Assembly (NCBI GenBank): GCA_016704425.1 | Contig: JADJAC010000004.1 | Span: 124,001 to 188,000 of the forward strand | Reading direction: 5' to 3' | DNA from: Sphingomonadales bacterium | Lineage (GTDB): Bacteria > Pseudomonadota > Alphaproteobacteria > Sphingomonadales > Sphingomonadaceae | DNA: 64,000 nt | Translations under genes and position numbers: made by a program | Part shown: positions 1-7,001 of the stretch, piece after piece | Layout of the letters: every line of letters begins with the position of its first letter | How positions within the stretch are numbered: position 1 is the stretch's first letter | Notes under the pieces: model-generated | Seen by the model: the letters and a program-made list of their open reading frames with translations, nothing else | Databases searched by the model: none | What the model was told of the DNA's origin: nothing

Positions 1-28
1 TTCGTTGAATTCAGGCGGAGCCAGCTTA

Positions 29-1504
29 TCAGGAGCCTGACTTTTTCGGTGCAGAGACCTTGGGACAAAAGCCCTCCTCAAGCGAGTGAAAAAAATCCTT
101 TTGACATGCCTTTTGCCGCAAGGCCTTGGCTTTCGCGGGATCGGCCTTGGCGCCCAGGCCCTTTTCGTAACGGCGGGATGCCGCAGCGCAGGCACCAACA
201 TCTTCGTAATCACAACCTTGCGTGTAGAGCTGAAGGATCTGTGCCGGGGTGCCGCTGCCGAGCTTGGCCATAACTTCAGCAGCATAAAAGCAACCATTTC
301 CATCTTTGGCGGCACAGCTTTTGTTGTAGAGGCGCTGGGCTTCGGCGAGATCCTTGGACACACCCTCACCGCGTTCGAAGCTCAGCCCGAGCCAAGTGCA
401 TTCCATAGCGTCGAGGTCGCAGGCCTTGCGGAAATAGACCACGGCGAGCTTGTGGTTGGGGACCGGAGGATTGCCGGTCTTGCCAATTTCGCCGAACAAG
501 AACTTGGTGCCCAGGTTCCTGCAGCCCGAAGCGAGCCCGAGCGAACAGGCGCGGTGAAAAAAGCGCCCGGAGGCTTCATGATCGGCACCCTGGCCGTCAC
601 TTATGTTCATTCCGAAGACAGTCCCCAAGAGTTCGCAGGCTTTGGCGGCAGCCGCCTTATCGGTCGACGTGTTGCACTCATCCAAAGAGTCAGGCTTTTC
701 GGCGGGCTTGGCTGCCGGGGTGGGAGCTGGCACGGGCTTGGGCGCCGCTGCAGGAGCAGGCGCTAGCTTGGTCGCGGCGACCCCGGCAGCCGGTGCACAT
801 TGCGCCTTGTCGAGCCCACAGGCTGTCTGGCGCAGTTGCGCTGCGCGGGCCGAATTGGCGGCCATGCCGATGCCCTTCTCAGTCATTCCAGCGAGCGAAG
901 TGCAGGCGCTGGCAATTCGACCTTTCTCGCACGCGGTCTGGTAGTGCGCGGCCACCTTAACCTGGTCGGGTTTCACATCTGTACGACGCAGCATGAAATC
1001 GGACCAATAGCCGCAACTGGCTGCATCTGCAGTGCAGGCCCGCGCATAAAGTTGGTCCGCAGTTGCAAGGTTCTTGGAAATCCCCTTGCCGCGTTCATAT
1101 GCCGTTGCGAGCACGAAACACATGGCGGCGGAAAGCTCGCATCCGCGGCGGAAGTAGGAGAAGGCACCCTCAAGAGCTGGTTGCGGCGGATTGCCCGACA
1201 TTCCGATTTTGCCGGATGTATAAAGAAATCCAGTGGACATGCAGCCACCAGCATCGCCCAAAGTGCAGGCACGATCATGAAACCACAGAGCCTTTGGCCA
1301 GTCGATCACCTTGCCTGGTTCGTTCTCGCCCTTGCGGGTGGCAAAGCCAAGCGTTTGGCATGCGGCGGCCGCGGTCACTGGGGAGACGTCATAGCTGCGA
1401 CAGGTGGCGAGCAACTGCGCCTCGGTTGCCGCTGCTGTCGGCTCGGCAACAAGCGAGGTGGCCAGAACCGCAAGCAGTAATGCAAACCGCCGAATCATCG
1501 CCAT
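29..1504 (-). CDS. Secreted Sel1-repeat (TPR-like) protein with internal duplication
   Basis: The 491-residue product starts with a Sec signal peptide (basic RR, hydrophobic core, AAA near residue 26). The rest is Cys-containing Sel1-like helical repeats, with phrases such as YERGKGISKNLATADQLYARAC and FERGEGVSKDLAEAQRLY. Such repeats usually form a solenoid for protein-protein contacts, here expected in the periplasm or outside. Residues ~27-235 and ~275-490 are two copies of one unit, each with a GNPP.P loop, joined by a Pro/Ala-rich linker at ~240-270. The ATG at 1504 has a GGGGGAGG-type ribosome site about 8 bases upstream. It reads away from the cyclase gene. The partner and process are unknown. 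Confidence 0.85.
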   Translation of the reverse strand: MAMIRRFALLLAVLATSLVAEPTAAATEAQLLATCRSYDVSPVTAAAACQTLGFATRKGENEPGKVIDWPKALWFHDRACTLGDAGGCMSTGFLYTSGKIGMSGNPPQPALEGAFSYFRRGCELSAAMCFVLATAYERGKGISKNLATADQLYARACTADAASCGYWSDFMLRRTDVKPDQVKVAAHYQTACEKGRIASACTSLAGMTEKGIGMAANSARAAQLRQTACGLDKAQCAPAAGVAATKLAPAPAAAPKPVPAPTPAAKPAEKPDSLDECNTSTDKAAAAKACELLGTVFGMNISDGQGADHEASGRFFHRACSLGLASGCRNLGTKFLFGEIGKTGNPPVPNHKLAVVYFRKACDLDAMECTWLGLSFERGEGVSKDLAEAQRLYNKSCAAKDGNGCFYAAEVMAKLGSGTPAQILQLYTQGCDYEDVGACAAASRRYEKGLGAKADPAKAKALRQKACQKDFFHSLEEGFCPKVSAPKKSGS

Positions 1505-2037
1505 GGCACGCCTCCCCCAAGAGACTGACTATAGTCGTCCATATTGATAGGCCCATTGGTCGTATCAGAGCAACTGCCCGCATTGCGGCGCCGTCTATCG
1601 GATGGTTGGGTCCAGCCAAACTGTTCGGATCGATGGCTAGGCACACCTGAATGGACGGCAGCTTCTAGTGAACTGATTCCGGTGCGGGAATGTCTGCAAT
1701 GTTCGCGAATGGCGAACTACAGCGTTGGCCAAAATTGCGATTGCAGCGGAGCGCTGATTCTCGACGTCGACCCCCCACTTCATTTTCCCTCGGACACAAG
1801 CGCGAAGTGTTGCCTGCGGTAGCGGGAATGATGAGCCGTGATGAGCACCTGCCGAAAATTTTCGACCTAGGCCGATTGCATTATTGCCAAATCTGGGTGA
1901 CGACGAGCGGAAATTTGGAATCTAAATCGAGGTCGGGGGACAGTATCGGTGAAGGCGGACCAAGCCAATTGCGCTGTGCCCTCACATAGCGACATCTCAT
2001 TCGAATTGCATGATCTGCCAAAGGTGAGTTGGAGATC
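1505..2037. promoter_or_regulatory. Divergent intergenic region between the Sel1 gene and the cyclase gene
   Basis: About 530 bases without a convincing gene; the short open frames show no recognisable protein. It must hold the promoters for both divergent neighbours. A small inverted repeat is visible at 1701-1717 (GTTCGC, 5-base spacer, GCGAAC), a possible operator or weak hairpin. No clear sigma-70 boxes could be assigned. Confidence 0.4.
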
Positions 2038-3276
2038 ATGCTGAAAAACCCAAGCAATGTCAGCTTTGACAATCCAATTGTCGAGCAAGAATATATTGAG
2101 ACTGCAAGGCTGAGGCGTTCCCTCTATCTGAAATATGTTGTCGGCCTCGGGATCGCGACGCTTGTAATCTATTTCGTCCTGAACCCGCTGATATTGCCGA
2201 CATCCGGCGTCAACCAATTCAACTATTTGGCTGTACCGCTTCTGGCGGTGTTAACGGCCTATTTTTTCCTCCTGCGGACCAAGATGTATATCACTCGGCC
2301 ATGGATCGATCTTGTCTTGTTTGTGGGCATCTCCCTTTGCATGGCAGCGATAGCGACAACTCTTGGCGGCTATCAGGCAGAGACAGGGTGGCCGAGCTCT
2401 GCGGTGATCACCGGGAACACACAAATCCTTGTCGGATTCACGATACTTGCCTTTGTTGCGTCCGTCCGCTGGTACTTCATCTGGCTTATCTTTGAACTGG
2501 TCGTTTATTTTTATGCAATCCGATATGGCGCTGGCGTGTCGGGGTTCGTCTTTGGTGCTGCAGGGCTTCTGCCCACGATGGGTGTCGCATTTCTCACCAA
2601 TTATTCGTTGGACCGAAACGAGCGCAGTGCATTCCTTGCGGCGCGGCAGCTCGATGAAGAACGAGCGCATACGGAAAGGCTCTTGTACAATGTGCTGCCC
2701 CAATTCGCAGCCGAGCGCCTCAAAGCTGGAGAAATTGTTGCTGACGCGTTTTCCGAAGCCACGGTTGTGTTCGTTGATCTGGTTGGCTCTGCCAATCTGA
2801 CGCGCACGCTTTCGCCAGGACATCTCTTGAGCGTGCTCAATCGGGTCTTCGGGCTTGCCGATAGCGTCGCTGCAGAATGCGGCCTGGAGAAGGTAAAGAC
2901 AATCGGTGATGCGTATCTCGCGATTGCCGGAACACACAGTCCAGGAAAAGCGAGCGATGCCGTTCGGTTTGCCAAGGCGATGGTCGAAAGGATTAAGATG
3001 CTTTCGGCAGAACTTGATCTGGACCTCCAGGTTCGCATCGGACTGCATTCGGGACCGGTGATCGGTGGCGTGATCGGCGATGTCAGGATGGCGTATGACT
3101 ATTGGGGCGATACAATGAATGTCGCGAGCCGAATCCAGAGCGTCGCGCCTGTGGGCGGCATATCCGTTTCGCGGCAAACTTATTACGCAACCAGGTCGGA
3201 CCATCAATATAGTGAGCCTCGAGTGGAGATCCTTAAGGGAATAGGGGACACAGAGGTTTTCGACGTACTGCTGTGA
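2038..3276 (+). CDS. Membrane-bound class III adenylate cyclase
   Basis: The 412-residue product has an N-terminal hydrophobic part of about six membrane segments (~30-200), a helical linker (LLYNVLPQF), and a C-terminal class III cyclase catalytic domain. The metal-binding aspartates are visible in FVDLVGS and in KTIGDAY. The purine-contacting positions are Lys (KTIGDAY) and Asp (YDYWGDT), the pair known to favour ATP over GTP; NVASR supplies the conserved Asn and Arg. Cyclic AMP production at the inner membrane is therefore predicted. A TTG nine bases upstream could also start the protein, but the ATG at 2038 with AAGGTGAG upstream is preferred. It stands alone, so its target is unknown. 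Confidence 0.88.
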   Translation: MLKNPSNVSFDNPIVEQEYIETARLRRSLYLKYVVGLGIATLVIYFVLNPLILPTSGVNQFNYLAVPLLAVLTAYFFLLRTKMYITRPWIDLVLFVGISLCMAAIATTLGGYQAETGWPSSAVITGNTQILVGFTILAFVASVRWYFIWLIFELVVYFYAIRYGAGVSGFVFGAAGLLPTMGVAFLTNYSLDRNERSAFLAARQLDEERAHTERLLYNVLPQFAAERLKAGEIVADAFSEATVVFVDLVGSANLTRTLSPGHLLSVLNRVFGLADSVAAECGLEKVKTIGDAYLAIAGTHSPGKASDAVRFAKAMVERIKMLSAELDLDLQVRIGLHSGPVIGGVIGDVRMAYDYWGDTMNVASRIQSVAPVGGISVSRQTYYATRSDHQYSEPRVEILKGIGDTEVFDVLL

Positions 3277-3995
3277 AAGTTCAGCTTAAGCTGGGCGGTT
3301 TCAAGCGTTGGCGGGGCCTGTAATGCCTTTGCTATGCCAAGTTCTCTCCTGATCCGCTTTTGATCTTAGATCTGGATCGTCGAAATACTGCGAGATCACG
3401 TTGTTCAATTGGACGGCGCAAATCGGGCCATACCGTCCGCACAAGGGACCCGGAATAGCATAAGCGTCCTTATCGGACTTTGAGTTCGTAAGCCCCTGTA
3501 TAGTTCGCTAACCCTTAGCAACAGAGAGTTCTAGCCATGAGTCCAATGGCGACTTCCGCGAACAAAGCCGACCCTCAGTCGCTCAAGCTCACTTCCCGAA
3601 AGCCGCCATCTGTTCAGCTACATTTTGTGGCAGGTTGACGGCCGCTTTCGGAATTCAGGTTTAAGGGCAGTAATGTCCTGAATGGGGTGGTCAACCAAGC
3701 GGGCCGGTTGCCTCATGCAATTGGCTTCAAGGGATTAGTCGGGTCACGACCCACTTGTGCTTCCCGAACGAGGCGCTCCTTGGCTTGCCGCTTGGCGTCC
3801 GGTGGCTGTCCCCCATCCTTGCCGTGATGCAACATGCTCCAGCAGCCACCCCAAGCACCATTGTTCGCTTCGACCAGGCGGGCGCCGATATGTCTCTCGG
3901 TGTCATATAACTCTTTTCATATCCGCACTTCTGCGTAAGGTGCAAACAGCTAAAATCTATCTCGTCAAGAATGGGGCCGCCGGAGAGGTGCGAGG
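3277..3995. other. Long intergenic region upstream of the MFS gene
   Basis: About 720 bases with no supported gene. Right after the cyclase stop lies a perfect 12-base palindrome (CAGCTTAAGCTG, 3282-3293), possibly part of a terminator or operator. A copy of a 66-base element occurs at 3503-3568. Arms CCGAAAGC (3596-3603) and GCTTTCGG (3644-3651) form an inverted repeat with a 40-base spacer. The frame at 3757-3999 on the plus strand has no recognisable content. The promoter of the MFS gene should lie near the downstream end. Confidence 0.4.
3503..3568 (+). repeat. Intergenic element copy A, with a short open frame
   Basis: It matches 10557-10622 at 48 of 66 positions without a gap, counted by hand. 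Both copies run from GTTCGCT, through GCAACANAGAG, to a GCCATGA start-like site exactly 34 bases in. From the ATG at 3537 a 33-codon frame runs to TGA at 3636-3638; it begins MSPMATSANKADPQ. The other copy begins MNPMGSSADKALVQ. A shared TATCGGACTT sits 21 bases further upstream here than in the other copy. It could be a small gene, a truncated gene start, or a dispersed repeat. Confidence 0.45.
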
Positions 3996-5294
3996 ATGAC
4001 TGAACCAATGCCAGCAGGCGGAGTGGCGCAGTCCGATCCCGCATTCGTCACAGAAGAGATGAGGGTGACCGACCGCACATTGGCGCGAAGCAGGAATTTT
4101 CTGATAGCGCTGGTCTTCTTCGGTACCATCCTTAACTATGTCGATCGGCAGGTGCTATCCCTTCTCAAGCCGACCATTGAGGCAGCTTATGGGTGGGGTG
4201 ATGCCGAATTTGCCCATTTCGCAGCAATGTCGCAGCTAGCTGCAGCAACCGCCCTTTTGCTGGTTGGCTGGCTTATTGATCGATTTGGCGTGCGCCTCGC
4301 TTATGGTGCGGCTGTTGTTATATGGTCCATTGCCGGAATGGCGCATGCTTTCGCCGCCAATGTCACCCAGTTTGTTACAGCCCGCGTAATCCTAGTGGCG
4401 GCAGAATCGGTGAATACACCGGCTGCGGTCAAGGCGGCTGCACAGTTTTTGCCGATCCGGCAACGCTCATTCGCTATGGGCATAGTCAACACCGCGCCCA
4501 ATCTGGGCAATATCATCGCCCCGCTGACGGTGATTCCCTTTGCTGCGATTTATGGCTGGCAGGCCGCCTTCATCGTCACTGGGGCACTCGGGTTCATCTG
4601 GATCGGTCTCTGGGTGGTCGGGACACGCCACCTTCAGCCACTGCCCCGCTCGGCGGGCGCGCAGAATGACAAGTTGTCGTTCAGCGAAGCGGCGCGCGAC
4701 AGAACAACTTGGGCGATCGCCGGTGCCAAGGCGATAACTGATATGTTCTGGTGGTTTTTCACCTTCTGGCTGCCCGATCTCTTTCACAAAGTATTTCACC
4801 TAAGCCAGGAACAACTGGTCGGGCCCACTGCGCTCGCCTTTGCGCTGGCGGCTCTCGGCGCGCTGTCAGGCGGATCGCTGTTCCCCTTGCTTTTGTCGCG
4901 TGGGCTTAGCGTGAACGGCGCACGCAAGCTGGCGATGCTGATTTTTGCGCTCTGCGTCGTTCCTGTACCGATTGCACTCGGCGCGGCGAGCCCCTGGTTG
5001 GCAGCGTCGATAATCGGCATGGGACTGTTCGCGCATCAAGGCTTTTCGACCAATATTTTTGGCTTTGCTGCCGACTCGGTTCCCGCTGCGCGGGTTGCAA
5101 CGGTAATGGCAATCGGTGCCGTTGCGGGCAACCTCGCGGGCTTCGGCATCCAGGAAGCGACTGGCCGCTTGCTGACCTACGGCTATGGCTATGCTCCGCT
5201 GTTCTATGGTGCTGCCAGTGCCTATTTGCTGGCACTCGGCTGGGTCCATCTTCTGGTACCCCGGATTTTGGCAGAAGACGAAAAGGCCGCGTGA
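3996..5294 (+). CDS. MFS transporter, hexuronate/anion:cation symporter type
   Basis: The 432-residue product has the hydrophobic pattern of a 12-helix major facilitator. The motif LNYVDRQVLSLLKPTI near residue 45 and the helix 2-3 loop WLIDRFGVRLAYG resemble ExuT/ACS-family sugar-acid transporters of the inner membrane. GGAGAGG lies just upstream of the ATG. It ends at a strong hairpin, beyond which lies the remnant of a TonB-dependent receptor on the opposite strand. MFS plus TonB receptor pairs are common nutrient-uptake partners in sphingomonads, so this gene may have lost its outer-membrane partner. The substrate cannot be read from the sequence; a sugar acid is the family-based guess. 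Confidence 0.85.
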   Translation: MTEPMPAGGVAQSDPAFVTEEMRVTDRTLARSRNFLIALVFFGTILNYVDRQVLSLLKPTIEAAYGWGDAEFAHFAAMSQLAAATALLLVGWLIDRFGVRLAYGAAVVIWSIAGMAHAFAANVTQFVTARVILVAAESVNTPAAVKAAAQFLPIRQRSFAMGIVNTAPNLGNIIAPLTVIPFAAIYGWQAAFIVTGALGFIWIGLWVVGTRHLQPLPRSAGAQNDKLSFSEAARDRTTWAIAGAKAITDMFWWFFTFWLPDLFHKVFHLSQEQLVGPTALAFALAALGALSGGSLFPLLLSRGLSVNGARKLAMLIFALCVVPVPIALGAASPWLAASIIGMGLFAHQGFSTNIFGFAADSVPAARVATVMAIGAVAGNLAGFGIQEATGRLLTYGYGYAPLFYGAASAYLLALGWVHLLVPRILAEDEKAA

Positions 5295-5302
5295 AATGGA
5301 AT

Positions 5303-5329
5303 AGGCCGCAGGGTTTCACCCTGCGGCCT
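5303..5329. terminator. Bidirectional terminator hairpin
   Basis: A perfect 11-base-pair stem (AGGCCGCAGGG at 5303-5313, CCCTGCGGCCT at 5319-5329) with a 5-base loop lies 9 bases past the MFS stop and 27 bases past the receptor stop on the minus strand. There is no long T-run on either side. The position between two convergent gene ends fits a shared terminator. Confidence 0.75.
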
Positions 5330-5356
5330 GTTGAGATCCGGATTAGTTTGCTTGCC

Positions 5357-5470
5357 TTAGAAGTTGATTCGGCCCGTTATGCCAAAATAACGATCGGCAT
5401 CGCGCGGAATCTGGTAGCGATAGGAGCCCGCGGGGCCGCCGTTGATGATCGCAGCCGGATAGACGTGCCA
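5357..5470 (-). pseudogene. C-terminal remnant of a TonB-dependent receptor
   Basis: Read on the minus strand this stretch encodes about 37 residues ending in GSYRYQIPRDADRYFGITGRINF-like sequence (here quoted in parts: YRYQIPRDADRYFG, then ITGRINF) and a TAA stop at 5359-5357. An aromatic-rich last strand ending in Phe is how outer-membrane TonB-dependent receptor barrels close, and RYFG before the end is typical. Upstream (5470 onward) the receptor-like sequence stops and there is no room for the usual 700-1000 residues, because the next gene lies there. The receptor has therefore been lost except for its tail. The opposite strand happens to be open in register, which creates a false N-terminal extension for the following gene. 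Confidence 0.7.
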
Positions 5471-5524
5471 ACTGACTGGCGTGGCTGCCCCTATTCCGGA
5501 AATCGCTATCAATCCGAAAAGCCC

Positions 5525-6781
5525 ATGAATGTTACGGCGCTACGAGCAATGCGTGTGCATTGGCGTCAGATGATGGCCTTGCTTCTGCGAATCCGCGAAG
5601 CCTATCTCAATCGATTTCCTGCGGCCCGATCTGGGTGGACGGTGGGCGATGTCGAGCGTCTCACGGTTAGCGTGCTGGCGCTGCCGTCATACATGTTGCT
5701 GAGGTGCAAGGAACCAGTCGCCAATGGCGACTTGCATCCTGCGCTTTCAAATCTCTTTCGGGTCACGGACGGGTTGCGGATGGTCATGCACCAGATGCTC
5801 TTCCTGCCGCTTTATGAGCCGATGAAGCAGCCGGACATGCTGGTGGTTGCCGGTGATATACTCGACTATGCGGATCGCAACTTTTCGTTCCATTCCGATC
5901 ACGGCGTTTGCGCCGGGCCGCGCTTCATGATCGAGGATTTTCTCGGCGTCATTCTGGATGGCGCCGAACCCCGGGGCGGATGGGATGCTGAGCTCGATGC
6001 AGAGCTCGAAGGTGCGGCGACATTGATCGAACCGGCGATGGATTATGCCATGCACGGACTGCGCGCATTCGGCGCCGTTTTCTCCCTCTGGCCGGCCATG
6101 ACAAGGACCTATGAGCGGCTGCACCAGTTGCTCGCCGGGAGCGGCCGGAATGGCACCGCCGCGCAGGAAATCGCCGCGCGGTTCGAAGGGCATTTCGCTG
6201 CTCTGAGCCGACGTTCCTTCCTCGCAAGCGAGGATTGGCGGACACATCGTGAAACGGTCTATGATGACATGTTTGCCAGATGTACTGCAGCGGTTTCCCC
6301 TGTTGCTCCTGTGGAAAAGCTCTCCGCACAGATTGCCGCGCAAGCGATCGCTCTGGACGAAAAGTCCGGTCAGGCGCTGCGTGACGCCTTGGTCGCCCGC
6401 TTTGGTGCCAAACACGAAAATCTGGCCGGGGAGTTTTCGGAGCTGGTTCGGGAGTTTCTTGGCAAAGGTCAAAAGATTGTCGCACTGGCAGAAGCCATTC
6501 AGGCGCAGACGGCCGCCCTGCTTCACAGGCCCCAGCCCGGTCAGCGCCTGACTCTGCAGAACCTCAACCTGCATAACGTGCTGATGGGTGAGGACGTCCG
6601 TACGGTTCCTTTCCTGCTGGACGAAATCGCAGACCTCTTTGGCGTCATAATCCATGTTGATGCCGACACAATCGAGATCCGGAAGCGGCCTTCGGTCGCT
6701 GCCAAAAGCCATTCGGCGGGCGTGACGTCCGACGGATACCCCTGTGCCCTGGGCACATGTGAAACAAAGGAAACAGTATGA
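5525..6781 (+). CDS. Unrecognised 418-residue helical protein upstream of the Gly-rich peptide
   Basis: I do not recognise the family. The sequence is mostly predicted helical, without signal peptide or membrane segments. A conserved-looking patch near residues 115-145 (DYADRNFSFHSDHGVCAGPR, then MIEDFL) groups His, Asp, Cys and Glu and could bind a metal. The C-terminus is a polar tail with two Cys (CALGTC). The frame stays open back to a GTG at 5291, but that part is antisense to the receptor remnant, so ATG 5525 is preferred, with ATG 5549 as an alternative; neither has a strong ribosome site. The stop overlaps the start of the next, very small gene (ATGA). That coupling suggests a role in modifying or handling the peptide; this is inference. 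Confidence 0.6.
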   Translation: MNVTALRAMRVHWRQMMALLLRIREAYLNRFPAARSGWTVGDVERLTVSVLALPSYMLLRCKEPVANGDLHPALSNLFRVTDGLRMVMHQMLFLPLYEPMKQPDMLVVAGDILDYADRNFSFHSDHGVCAGPRFMIEDFLGVILDGAEPRGGWDAELDAELEGAATLIEPAMDYAMHGLRAFGAVFSLWPAMTRTYERLHQLLAGSGRNGTAAQEIAARFEGHFAALSRRSFLASEDWRTHRETVYDDMFARCTAAVSPVAPVEKLSAQIAAQAIALDEKSGQALRDALVARFGAKHENLAGEFSELVREFLGKGQKIVALAEAIQAQTAALLHRPQPGQRLTLQNLNLHNVLMGEDVRTVPFLLDEIADLFGVIIHVDADTIEIRKRPSVAAKSHSAGVTSDGYPCALGTCETKETV

Positions 6782-6945
6782 AAATCAAGACCAACCTTCG
6801 CGCCGGTAAGGGCGGAGCAGATGATACGGGTGTCGACACTTCGACATCGAGCGGTGTCAATTCCGGTGGCGTGAACTCCGGCGGCGGTGGCGGCGGTGGT
6901 CGCGGCGGCGGCAAGGTCGTCTACACGCGCTGCGCTGGCTACTGA
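6778..6945 (+). CDS. 55-residue Gly-rich peptide, candidate RiPP precursor
   Basis: The small frame overlaps the preceding stop by ATGA and has AAAGGA six bases before its ATG, a better ribosome site than its neighbours have. The product has a basic, leader-like N-terminus (MKIKTNLRAGKGG), a Ser/Thr/Asp middle, a repeated VNSGG unit, a run of seven glycines, an Arg-Gly stretch, and ends in VVYTRCAGY with a single Cys. There is no signal peptide. Small size, leader/core-like halves, a coupled partner, a hairpin behind it and an outer-membrane factor downstream fit a ribosomally synthesised, modified and exported peptide. No radical SAM, YcaO or LanM-type enzyme is visible nearby, so the class is open. 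It could instead be a Gly-rich structural peptide. Confidence 0.65.
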   Translation: MKIKTNLRAGKGGADDTGVDTSTSSGVNSGGVNSGGGGGGGRGGGKVVYTRCAGY

Positions 6946-6964
6946 TCGTCCGATCGGAAGCAGG

Positions 6965-6989
6965 AATGGCCGGGCCTTGCCCGGCCATT
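6965..6989 (+). terminator. Hairpin between the peptide gene and the exporter gene
   Basis: A perfect 11-base-pair stem (AATGGCCGGGC at 6965-6975, GCCCGGCCATT at 6979-6989) with a 3-base loop begins 20 bases after the peptide stop. It could end most transcripts after the peptide gene, or protect the 3' end, giving more peptide than exporter message. There is no U-tract, so partial termination or mRNA stabilisation is as likely as full termination. Confidence 0.65.
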
Positions 6990-7001
6990 CACATATTCGG
7001 C

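Noticed and set aside
86..1480. Long plus-strand open frames opposite the Sel1 gene
   Set aside because: They are shadows of a GC-rich coding strand, with no domain, signal or ribosome site.
3596..3651. Inverted repeat CCGAAAGC ... GCTTTCGG as a terminator
   Set aside because: The 40-base spacer is too long for an intrinsic terminator; it may be part of a degenerate intergenic repeat but cannot be supported further.
3757..3999. Plus-strand frame of 80 codons before the MFS gene
   Set aside because: No recognisable content, biased composition and overlap with the MFS ribosome site; probably chance.
5291..5524. N-terminal extension of the 418-residue protein to a GTG start
   Set aside because: It is exactly antisense to a TonB-receptor C-terminus and crosses the terminator hairpin; its residues look like noise.
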